Below are positions 18,211-25,705 of a DNA stretch of 64,000 bases, piece after piece. The notes below the pieces were generated by a model, which had not been told where the DNA came from, made no database searches, and saw only the letters and a list, made by a program, of their open reading frames with translations. The stretch is from NCBI GenBank assembly GCA_036273675.1, contig DASUHD010000093.1:62001-126000 (forward strand), in the 5' to 3' direction. Made by a program: the position numbers and the translations under genes. Numbering within the stretch: the first letter of the stretch is position 1; each line of letters starts with the position of its first letter. The stretch comes from DAHUXT01 sp036273675 (GTDB taxonomy: Bacteria > Chloroflexota > Ktedonobacteria > Ktedonobacterales > JADMIN01).

Positions 18211-18778
18211 ATCGCTTCTCCCTTGCTCCCTCGTGTTGTCTTGTGTTCGTTTATCGCTCGCCTATCGAACTCAAGGCCTGTGAGTCCGTAGAAGCGTTCG
18301 TTGTGATTGAGGATGGCGCTGGGGTGTCTCCGAAACGCCTCAGTGAGCGCACACAAAGGAATAGCCGGTGTTTCAGCTGTTTGCCTACTGAGGGGCGTTG
18401 CCCTTCATCGCCATGTCTCCCGGCTGTAATTGTCACTTCAAAGTGGTCGATTTCGCGCGTTATGTGCAATCGACGCCGGATCCGAGCTGATGCATTGGGC
18501 GTGTGCGGTCGCGTGTGCGCTCTGGCGCCATCGGTGCGCCATACTCGGCTGCATCGGCGGAACGCACAAGTCGCGCGAGAGTTCCAAGACGACACGGCCG
18601 AAAACATTACGATCCGCGTCACGGTTGAAGGAGGTGAAGGAGAAGTACAGGTAACCAACCGGTTCCAGTGCGCAACCAGGTTGGGATCGCGGCACGAGAT
18701 GTGGACGACAGATGTCCCCAGATAGATTCCACGCCATATTGAGAGGCGACACGTACAGAGCGCCCGGGAGGCCACAGT
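18211..18778. other. 568-bp intergenic region
   Basis: I see no convincing gene on either strand. It must hold the promoter of the minus-strand PAP2 pair and of the small Gln-rich gene to the right. Open frames here lack ribosome sites and family-like composition. Confidence 0.4.
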
Positions 18779-19039
18779 ATGCAGCCGTATCCACAAAGGT
18801 TTGGCGATAGCGGACACGAGGCCGCACAACAGCAAACACAACAGCAAACACAACAGGAAGCACAACAGCAAACACAACAGGAAGCACCTGTCGAGGAAGC
18901 GCTGACCAGAGAGGAGATGATTCTGCTCACGATACTGCGCACCTCACGTCAATACGCTCAGGAAATGTTTAATGATCGCGAACTAGCTCGACTACGCTTC
19001 GTACGCTGGTTGGTGGAAACAGGCCGGCTGTCGCGGTAG
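18779..19039 (+). CDS. Small Gln-rich protein, hypothetical
   Basis: The 86-aa frame begins MQPYPQRFGD, contains a repetitive segment of QQQTQQ/QEAQQ units (about 17-36), then a compact charged helix-forming C-terminus (REEMILLTILRTSRQYAQEM). The Gln tract comes from 12-bp tandem units of the type caacagcaaaca at about 18828-18888. No family recognised. A cgggaggcc stretch lies upstream of the ATG. The non-repetitive C-terminal half supports a real protein. Confidence 0.5.
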   Translation: MQPYPQRFGDSGHEAAQQQTQQQTQQEAQQQTQQEAPVEEALTREEMILLTILRTSRQYAQEMFNDRELARLRFVRWLVETGRLSR

Positions 19040-19156
19040 TCCGCGCGCCTGGAGCAGGTAGGACATGGGTGGCATACATCACGCTGTCATATCAAAACCT
19101 GGGACATCGCGCTTCGTACAGGTATATCGGGGTTAGACAAGAAAGGAGGCGCAGCG

Positions 19157-19654
19157 ATGCGCTACGTCATTCGTGAAAAGTTCTTCCGGTTGGGTGAGGA
19201 TTCCGCGATCACCGATGAGGCTGGCCGCGTAGTATACCAAGTAGATGGGAAAGTCTTCTCGCTCCACAACACGCTCGTTGTACGCGATCCGGCAGGCAGT
19301 GAGGTAGCCAGGGTTCAGCGGCAACTGATCGCGCTTCGTCCGACCTATCACATCACCGTGCATGGGCACGAAATCGCCGAGGTGCGCAAGAAGCTCTTCA
19401 GTCCCTTCATTGACCGGTTTACCATTGATATCCCTGGCCCGGAGGACCTGGCGATCAAAGGAAGCCTGCTTGATCACGACTATACAGTGAGACGCGGCGA
19501 TCAAGTCGTCGCAACGGTCTCGAAAGCGTGGATCAGCCTCACCGACACGTATGGCGTCGACATCGCGCCTGCCGAGAATGCTCTGCTCATCCTGACCAGC
19601 ATCCTGGCCCTCGATCTCGCGGAAGATCAGGAGCGCGTCATGGATCACGACTGA
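19157..19654 (+). CDS. LURP-one-related (YxjI-like) protein
   Basis: This 165-aa protein matches the LURP-one/Tubby-like fold: MRYVIREKFFRLGEDSAI, then VYQVDGKVFSLHNTL, an internal RPTYHITVHG strand pair, and the C-terminal IAPAENALLILTSILALD. The family is related to scramblase/Tubby domains that bind membrane lipids, but its bacterial function is not established. The gene has aagaaaggagg upstream and is followed by a strong terminator. Its place inside a lipid-phosphatase cluster suggests a membrane-related task (inference). Confidence 0.85.
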   Translation: MRYVIREKFFRLGEDSAITDEAGRVVYQVDGKVFSLHNTLVVRDPAGSEVARVQRQLIALRPTYHITVHGHEIAEVRKKLFSPFIDRFTIDIPGPEDLAIKGSLLDHDYTVRRGDQVVATVSKAWISLTDTYGVDIAPAENALLILTSILALDLAEDQERVMDHD

Positions 19655-19695
19655 GCACGTCAGCGCGTGGAGTCGTAATGTGTGCTTGCTGCAAC

Positions 19696-19738
19696 GGGAG
19701 CCTTGAGCCAGCATCTGTCTGGCCAGGCTCCCTTTTTC
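19696..19738 (+). terminator. Rho-independent terminator after the LURP-one gene
   Basis: Arms gggagcct (19696-19703) and aggctccc (19725-19732) flank a loop that can add an inner stem, followed by five Ts (19733-19737). This is one of the clearest terminators in the window and shows that the next gene starts downstream of it. Confidence 0.85.
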
Positions 19739-19933
19739 ATGAGTTCTTTTTCCATCTCTCCTCCAGTAACTGCCCGTGATTGCGGCGTCCTCATCTCCAA
19801 CCTTTCACTCACGCGCCATCCTCGTCCATCATCCCCATCTTCGGTGTGCGCGGCTGTGTGCGCTGTGCGGACATTGCTGCGGGAGACTGAATGGCACACA
19901 GCATTTCAACCACACAAGTGGAAGGAGTCGGGC

Positions 19934-21520
19934 ATGTTTACGCAGCTTTTCGATCAGTTCGTTCGCAGCATCGACACGATGCCCATCCTCGTCGTCTATG
20001 CCATCATCGCGGCATGGGTCGGCGCCGAAAACCTGGGCATCCCGGCGCCATTGGAGGTAATGCTGCTCTTTGCCGGATCGCTTATCGGGCTAGGGCATTT
20101 GAGCGCTCCGCCCGTGCTGGTCACGGTGCTGCTCGGCTCGCTGGTATGCAGCGCTCTCGCCTATTTTCTCGGCCGCCGCCTCGGAGCGCATGCGCTTACA
20201 CGCGCGGGAAGGCGCATCGGACTGACACACGAGCGGATTGCCGCTCTCGATACTTGGCTCCGCTCGCGCGGCATAATCGGTGTCGCCTGTGCCCGCATCA
20301 TTCCAGGCATCCGCCTGTTCAGTTCGTACGTAATGGGGATCGCCGACATACCGCTGGTGACATTCGCCTTTGGTATCACCGTCGCCACGCTTGGCTACTC
20401 CAGCATTTGGATAGTTGCCGGCATCCTGTTGGGAAACAATTATCGCGTGCCACTCCACTATCTGGACGCGCTTGGCTTCTATGGTGTGGCGCTTGCCGCG
20501 GCAGCCCTCATCGCTGGTCTGGCGGTTCATCATGTGCTAGGGCGTGGGACGCTCAGGCATCTCGCTGCACACCACAGTCCCAAGCCAACGTCGCATTCAG
20601 TTGCGCAGCAGCTAGCGCGTGCCAGTGCGCCGCAGGAACCCGGTGCAGGCGACAGCAGACGCCGCACTATAGCGGCTCCGCCATCATCCAGGCATCGCGT
20701 GCAGGCCGCTAATACCCCCGATCAACACCTCGCCAATGCGGTCAGCCTGCGTGAGCCCACTTTGCTCGCTGAAGTGGGCGCGCTCTGGCCATCGTGGGTT
20801 ATCGCGACCATTGCCACGCTCTGGGCCGCGATAGCGATCATGCTGTTGTTTCTCTCCGTTGCCGCCCATCGCTACGCGGTCTTTCCCCTGGATATGACGC
20901 TGGCGCACGGGATTCAACGTCTGCGCGGCACGGTGTTCGCCACGCTCATCTATCCAGCAGGTGACCTGCAATGGTACCTGCCCTCCATCATCGCCTATGT
21001 CATTATCTTCGCCATTCTGCTGGTACTGCGGCTCTACCGCGTGGCAATCTTTGTAGCGCTTTCCAGTTTTGGCGCCGATCTTGTCCACCTGATGCTCAAC
21101 ATCGTCGTAGCTCGTCCACGGCCCTACGGGGTCGCTATTCCCGCGCTCACAACCATCAACCTTGGCAGCGCAAGCTATCCATCGGGACACGTTGCCCATG
21201 TGGTTGGGTTGTATGGCTTCCTCTTGTTTCTCTGTGTGCTCGCCATACGCGCGCGACCGCGGCTCAAGCTGTGGCTGCTCGCCGTCCAGGCAATCTGTGT
21301 CTATTTTCTCGCGGGTGTTGGTATCTCTCGGGTGCTTGAGGGCCAGCACTGGCCCAGTGACGTGGTGGGCGGCTACTTAGTCGGAGTCCTGGTCCTAATA
21401 CCTGTCATTGCGCTCTACCACAGGGTCGCGATGCGCCATGCCGCGACACATTCAACTGAGCGGCGGGATGCTGAGCACGCCGCCATCTCATGCGCGAGAG
21501 CAATGGTGCCCCAGGACTGA
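19934..21520 (+). CDS. DedA (VTT) - PAP2 fusion membrane protein
   Basis: This 528-aa protein joins two membrane enzymes. Residues 1-205 are a DedA/VTT domain, with ENLGIPAPLEVMLLFAGSL and the conserved arginine motif around ARIIPGIRLFSSYVMGIADI; this family flips or recycles lipid carriers such as undecaprenyl phosphate. A hydrophilic linker (about 215-275) leads to a PAP2 domain (about 290-510) with C1 NIVVARPRP (Asn instead of Lys), C2 YPSGH and C3 SRVLEGQHWPSD. I start at ATG 19934 (MFTQLFDQF), with gaaggag just upstream; the frame is open further left only across a terminator. A fused flippase-phosphatase suggests coupled dephosphorylation and recycling of a lipid carrier. Confidence 0.9.
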   Translation: MFTQLFDQFVRSIDTMPILVVYAIIAAWVGAENLGIPAPLEVMLLFAGSLIGLGHLSAPPVLVTVLLGSLVCSALAYFLGRRLGAHALTRAGRRIGLTHERIAALDTWLRSRGIIGVACARIIPGIRLFSSYVMGIADIPLVTFAFGITVATLGYSSIWIVAGILLGNNYRVPLHYLDALGFYGVALAAAALIAGLAVHHVLGRGTLRHLAAHHSPKPTSHSVAQQLARASAPQEPGAGDSRRRTIAAPPSSRHRVQAANTPDQHLANAVSLREPTLLAEVGALWPSWVIATIATLWAAIAIMLLFLSVAAHRYAVFPLDMTLAHGIQRLRGTVFATLIYPAGDLQWYLPSIIAYVIIFAILLVLRLYRVAIFVALSSFGADLVHLMLNIVVARPRPYGVAIPALTTINLGSASYPSGHVAHVVGLYGFLLFLCVLAIRARPRLKLWLLAVQAICVYFLAGVGISRVLEGQHWPSDVVGGYLVGVLVLIPVIALYHRVAMRHAATHSTERRDAEHAAISCARAMVPQD

Positions 21521-21581
21521 CTGCCGCGCACAGTGCGTTCACGCATGCTTGGAACGCTGAAGCTGAAAGGGAGTGACCATT

Positions 21582-23081
21582 ATGCAGAGCGACGTTCGTG
21601 CTTTTCTGATTACCAATCCAAGGGCTGGTCGCGGCAGAGTTGACCTCTCCGAGGCCATTACCGTCCTGCAGGCGCACGGTTGGGAGGTTACCGTGCGGCA
21701 GAAGTTGCGTGGGGGCCACGCGACCGAGCTAGCCCGTGATGCGGTACGCGAGGGCTACAATGTTGTCGTGGACTGTGGGGGCGACGGCACCCTGAATGAG
21801 ATTGTCGAGGGTGTGGCAGGAACCGGGGCGTCGGTAGGCGTAATTCCCGGTGGCACCGCTAATCTCTGGGCGCACGAAGTCGGCATTTCGCCGTCCCCAC
21901 AGGCTGCGGCCCTGCAACTTGTCGGCGCCGAGCAACACCGTGTTGATGTCGGACGGGTCGCGGTGAATGGCCATCATAAGCGCCACTTCTTGCTGATGGC
22001 AGGATTAGGCTTTGACGGCGCGGTCTTGCGGGAACTCTCGAAACCGCTGAAGAAACGCGTGGGCTGGTTGGCCTATGCGCCAGCGATGATGCGTGCCCTT
22101 CGCGCCTTTCGGCCGGTACCTGTGGATGTCGACATGGACGGCGTGCAGTGGCATGGACATACCACACAGATCGTCGTCGCGAACACACGCCGCTACGCGG
22201 GCTTCACGCGGATGTGCCCACGCGCCTACATGGACGATGGGCTGCTCGATATCTGCCTTCTCACACCCGATTCGGCCGTGGAACTTGGACGCCAGGTAAG
22301 CTCGTTGGTGCTCCACCAACGCCCCAGCGTGGCATCAACCCAGGAACACCGTGCTGCCGCAATTACCATCCGGTCGCCGGAACTGTTGCCACTGGAAGCA
22401 GATGGTGGCGTCGTCCACCTCAATGAAAGTGATCTCACCCGTGAGGGCGTCATCTACACGTTCACACTCACCGCGCAAGGTGTCAGTGTTCTCACGCCAC
22501 GCACGTACGATGGAGCGCTTTTCGAGCCGCGCCGCTTCGCCGATTCGCTGGCCGATATTCCCCTCCAGCCGATTGTTACCCATGTATTACCACAGGTAAG
22601 AGAGCATAGCGGCCATAACGGGCATAGCGGCCATAACGGGCACAATGGTTATAGCAGCCAGAGCAGCTCCGCTGTGTGTCGCGGGCATGTCGAACCTGTC
22701 GAGCCTGTCAGGCATTCTCGGCGTAGCGACCATGGCGAGGATTCCGCGCGCACGACACACGAGAAGGGGGAAGGCAAGCAGACGAAAGTGAAGGTGTGGC
22801 AGATGCGCATCATCACGGTCGGTATTGATTCGCTCACCGCCGCCTACGTGAAGAATGGGCGCGTTGTGCGGGTGGAGATTCGTGCTGAGACCGTGCTGGC
22901 AAGTGTGGGGGACGAGGAGGATCAGTCGCTTTGGGGAGCGCTCGCGCGGCTGACTGAAGGCGATCTCGTTGAGATCGAGGGCACCAAAGACAGTAAGAAT
23001 CAAGTGCTGCTGGCCCAGAAGGTGGCCCTGGTGGAAAGAGCGCTCGCGCTGGGGACAGCTAAACATGGGCATAAGCGTTGA
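21582..23081 (+). CDS. Diacylglycerol-kinase-like lipid kinase with extra C-terminal domain
   Basis: This 499-aa protein starts with a DAGK catalytic domain: FLITNPRAGRGR, the nucleotide motif VVDCGGDGTLNEIV, GVIPGGTANLWAHE and GLGFDGAV (1-300), as in DgkB/YegS-type enzymes that phosphorylate diacylglycerol or related lipids. After about residue 345 comes a His/Ser/Gly/Asn-rich linker (HSGHNGHSGHNGHNG), a basic stretch, and a distinct C-terminal domain (about 410-490) starting MRIITVGIDSLTAAYVKNG, possibly OB-like, unrecognised. ATG 21582 is chosen for its gggag spacing; a GTG three codons earlier overlaps that site. It follows the DedA-PAP2 gene by 61 bp. Confidence 0.85.
   Translation: MQSDVRAFLITNPRAGRGRVDLSEAITVLQAHGWEVTVRQKLRGGHATELARDAVREGYNVVVDCGGDGTLNEIVEGVAGTGASVGVIPGGTANLWAHEVGISPSPQAAALQLVGAEQHRVDVGRVAVNGHHKRHFLLMAGLGFDGAVLRELSKPLKKRVGWLAYAPAMMRALRAFRPVPVDVDMDGVQWHGHTTQIVVANTRRYAGFTRMCPRAYMDDGLLDICLLTPDSAVELGRQVSSLVLHQRPSVASTQEHRAAAITIRSPELLPLEADGGVVHLNESDLTREGVIYTFTLTAQGVSVLTPRTYDGALFEPRRFADSLADIPLQPIVTHVLPQVREHSGHNGHSGHNGHNGYSSQSSSAVCRGHVEPVEPVRHSRRSDHGEDSARTTHEKGEGKQTKVKVWQMRIITVGIDSLTAAYVKNGRVVRVEIRAETVLASVGDEEDQSLWGALARLTEGDLVEIEGTKDSKNQVLLAQKVALVERALALGTAKHGHKR
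22605..22640. repeat. 18-bp tandem duplication encoding a His/Asn/Gly linker
   Basis: Two perfect copies of an 18-bp unit (22605-22622 and 22623-22640, catagcggcc then ataacggg), followed by a degenerate part. It is in frame and gives the HSGHNG repeats of the lipid kinase. Confidence 0.85.
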
Positions 23082-23139
23082 TCGCTCCTTGCACATGCGC
23101 ACGACAAGGCCCGCCTGTGGAAGGATCAGAGGATACACC

Positions 23140-24570
23140 ATGAACGAACCTCAGGAGCATTCGGCTATACATGTGCGCTCCGTGCTCATACCTGGTCTGC
23201 CAGACGATACGCGCCGCACGGACGAAGCACGCCAACCAGTACGCTGGCTCATATTTGCTCGCACTCTGTGGTGGGCAATTGCGATCATGGCGTTGGGGTT
23301 GTTTGGGGCGGGAAGCGTGGCCAGGTTTGCCCAGATTCAATCGCTCTGCTCGACTGCCTGTGATGACGGGCGTCTCTCTTCGGTCGCTAAGTTGACCTTA
23401 GGGCACCTTGGGTTGTCCTACGATGCGTACCTGTCACTCGCCCATTCGCTTCGTTCGCTCCATATGACGTTCAGAATGTATGCCACAACTACGACGATCT
23501 GGGAGATTCTCAGTACGTTCGTATTTGCGGCGGTAGCTGCCATCATCTGCTGGCGCAAGTCAGGCGACCGCATGGCGCTGTTCACCTCACTTGCGCTTCT
23601 GCTATTCGGAGTATCAACTTCCAATATACTGACTGCCCTGCCTGTGCAAGCCACACTGTGGACGCTACCAGTCAACATTGTGAACTTCCTGAGTTACGTC
23701 GGGTTCGCCGGCTTCTTCCTGGTCTTCCCCGATGGCCGTTTTATCCCACGCTGGACACGCTGGATCGCCTTGGTCTGGATCATCGTGACGATCCCGAGCG
23801 TCATCTTTCCCGGCTCGCGGCTTGATCTGAACACCTGGCCGCCTGTCGCCAGTCTGGCCACACAGTCATGCGTTTTGGGCGTGGGCATCTGGGCACAAAT
23901 CTATCGCTATCGCCATGTGGCTACACGGATGCAGCAAGTGCAGACCAAATGGGTGGTCTTTGGCGCGGCGGCAGCGATTGTAACGGCAGTTGGCCTGAAC
24001 CTGGCTCTACTGCCGTTTTCTCCTCTTACCAAACCATCCGTGAGCCTGACCATTGCATATCTTGTCGTGACAAGCATTACCCGTATCGCGTTTTTGATCA
24101 TTCCAATCACAATAGGGATTGCCATTGTGCGCCACCGATTATTCGACATTGACCTCATCCTTAAGTGGACCATGGTCTATGGCGCACTGACCGTTGTCCT
24201 GGCCATTTTGTATGAAGGCGGCTCGACGGTTATCGAGCGGCTGTTGCTCACTGTCACAGGTCAAGAGACGATTACAGCTGCTGTGGCTGTCTCATTTGCG
24301 ATTGGCTTATTGTTCCATCCGCTCCGGCGCATTCTCCAAAGAGTGATTGATCGCTGGCTATTCCGTCCCAAATATGTCGCGGAACGCCACCTGGAGACGT
24401 TTGGCGAGAGAGTACGGAGTGAAATAGATCTAGGTGTAGCTCCAGACCGGTTGGAGCAGATACTCGACCATGCGCTGAGCCAGGCCTGGGAGTCCTTCGA
24501 AGAGCAACGTTCCGAGCTTCACCGTGTTCGGCATTTGGAGGGTGAGACGCCAGGCGCGCTGCGCAGGTAG
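23140..24570 (+). CDS. Multi-TM sensor-like membrane protein without kinase domain
   Basis: This 476-aa protein has a hydrophilic N-terminus (about 35 residues), one TM, an extracytoplasmic loop with a Cys pair (SLCSTACDDG), then about seven or eight further TM segments up to residue 400. It ends in an amphipathic helix region (DRWLFRPKYVAERHLETFGERV). The stretch IGIAIVRHRLFDIDLILKWTMVYG is typical of the membrane half of Ktedonobacterial/Chloroflexota sensor kinases, but no HisKA or HATPase domain follows. It may be a truncated kinase or a partner-dependent sensor. ATG 23140 is chosen; the longer frame overlaps the lipid-kinase gene. Confidence 0.7.
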   Translation: MNEPQEHSAIHVRSVLIPGLPDDTRRTDEARQPVRWLIFARTLWWAIAIMALGLFGAGSVARFAQIQSLCSTACDDGRLSSVAKLTLGHLGLSYDAYLSLAHSLRSLHMTFRMYATTTTIWEILSTFVFAAVAAIICWRKSGDRMALFTSLALLLFGVSTSNILTALPVQATLWTLPVNIVNFLSYVGFAGFFLVFPDGRFIPRWTRWIALVWIIVTIPSVIFPGSRLDLNTWPPVASLATQSCVLGVGIWAQIYRYRHVATRMQQVQTKWVVFGAAAAIVTAVGLNLALLPFSPLTKPSVSLTIAYLVVTSITRIAFLIIPITIGIAIVRHRLFDIDLILKWTMVYGALTVVLAILYEGGSTVIERLLLTVTGQETITAAVAVSFAIGLLFHPLRRILQRVIDRWLFRPKYVAERHLETFGERVRSEIDLGVAPDRLEQILDHALSQAWESFEEQRSELHRVRHLEGETPGALRR

Positions 24571-24642
24571 CTCTGGTGCAGAACCAACCCGCAGGTCATC
24601 AAAGCGGTTCCCTTTGGTGTCCCGATGACGAAGGAGCAGGAA

Positions 24643-24990
24643 ATGGCAGCACCTGAAGAAACGCTGGTAGTTATCCCAATAGTGCCAGGAAAGTCCGAGG
24701 GATGGCGCCGCGCAATGCAGGAAATCGCGGGCTCGCGTCAGGAGGATTTTGAGCGCGCCCAGGCGCGCTGGGGTGTTTCAGGATTGGCGATCTACCTCGC
24801 CGACACGCGCCGGGGCCAGATGGCGGTCATACGTCTAAAAACCAATAACAGCCTGATTGACCTGCAGCTCCAGATCGCGGTGTCAGAGGAGCCATTCGAC
24901 CGCTGGCTTAAGGAGCAGTTTCGGGTCTACCATGGCATTGATCTCGATGGTCCTGCGGGCGGTAAGGAAGCCGAACGCATCATTCCGTGA
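24643..24990 (+). CDS. Small protein, paralogue A of a ~116-aa family
   Basis: This 115-aa soluble protein starts MAAPEETLVVIPIVPGKSE and contains WRRAMQEI, GVSGLAIYLADTR and EEPFDRWLKEQF. The product of 28531-28884 shares IV-GKSE-WRR, V-LADTR-G--AV, the E-PF--W-KE pattern and HG-DL, so the two are paralogues. The beta-alpha-beta look recalls small dimeric alpha/beta-barrel proteins, but I cannot name the family. Start 24643 fits aaggag upstream rather than the ATG 18 bases earlier. Both copies flank genes of the BTAD regulator island. Confidence 0.75.
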   Translation: MAAPEETLVVIPIVPGKSEGWRRAMQEIAGSRQEDFERAQARWGVSGLAIYLADTRRGQMAVIRLKTNNSLIDLQLQIAVSEEPFDRWLKEQFRVYHGIDLDGPAGGKEAERIIP

Positions 24991-25088
24991 CGGCTCATAC
25001 TGTCTCCATAAGCTTGCTTACATGAAGCCGTCTGTGGGTTCCAGGCGCCAGGTGCGCGGAGCGCGGCCCAGCGTTTTGCACGGCGAGG

Positions 25089-25694
25089 TCATCCTCGTTG
25101 CGTCCGTTTCAGCATCGCTGAAGGAAACTCGGGGGGATAGAACCGATCCCACTCGTCGCGCTCCCAGGCTGCCCGCACCTCTGGGTCTGACAGGTCCCAA
25201 TCCCAATGGATCTTTTGGAGTATCGCCCGCAAATCGTGCCGCAATTCTTCGACGGTTGGCCGCCCAAAGAACCAGTAGCCGTTGTAGATTTTGTAGATTA
25301 CCAGCCCTGGTTCGCAGACAATGGTATGTGGGACCATCTGGTTGTGCTCTGGATCGGTATATTCGGCGATGTCCAGACCCTGCTGCACTATTCGCTCTGG
25401 GTCCGATAAGAACGGCCATTCGGCCGCGACGCCGGATCGGTAATCTAGCGTTTCTTGCAGGTCGCTGGTGGTAATCGTCACCATCTGACAATATCCTACC
25501 CCTGGCTTCATCTCACGCCAGAGTTCTCGTAAACCTTCGTGCTGGCGCTGATCTTTGGCCGAGTAGGCTTCGCGGGCCAGCACAATTATCATGGGATCCC
25601 CGCCCTGAATCTCGGATAGCCGCCGCAGGCTGCCCGTGTGATCGGGAAGCTCATAGTCGGGGAATACAGCTCCGGGAGTGAAGTCGGCGCGCAT
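25089..25694 (-). CDS. Redoxin-domain protein lacking the peroxidatic cysteine
   Basis: This 201-aa protein has the peroxiredoxin/AhpC-TSA thioredoxin-fold layout: FTPGAVFPDYELPDHTG, then LSEIQGGDPMIIVLAR, later VTITTSDLQE, AAEWPFLSDPER and YNGYWFFGRPTVEEL. At the active-site position the text is REAYSAKD; no Cys is present where T-x-x-C or C-P-x-x would be. The only cysteines are in GYCQM and VCEPG. A strong aggagg sets the start at 25694. It lies 11 bp after the BTAD regulator, probably in one transcript with it. Confidence 0.78.
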   Translation of the reverse strand: MRADFTPGAVFPDYELPDHTGSLRRLSEIQGGDPMIIVLAREAYSAKDQRQHEGLRELWREMKPGVGYCQMVTITTSDLQETLDYRSGVAAEWPFLSDPERIVQQGLDIAEYTDPEHNQMVPHTIVCEPGLVIYKIYNGYWFFGRPTVEELRHDLRAILQKIHWDWDLSDPEVRAAWERDEWDRFYPPEFPSAMLKRTQRG

Positions 25695-25705
25695 ACTGTA
25701 GCCTC

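Noticed and set aside
18243..18725. 160-codon plus-strand frame between the PAP2 and Gln-rich genes
   Set aside because: Composition is Arg/Cys-rich and irregular, no ribosome site; only a short part near the end (NITIRVTVEGGEGEVQV) looks protein-like.
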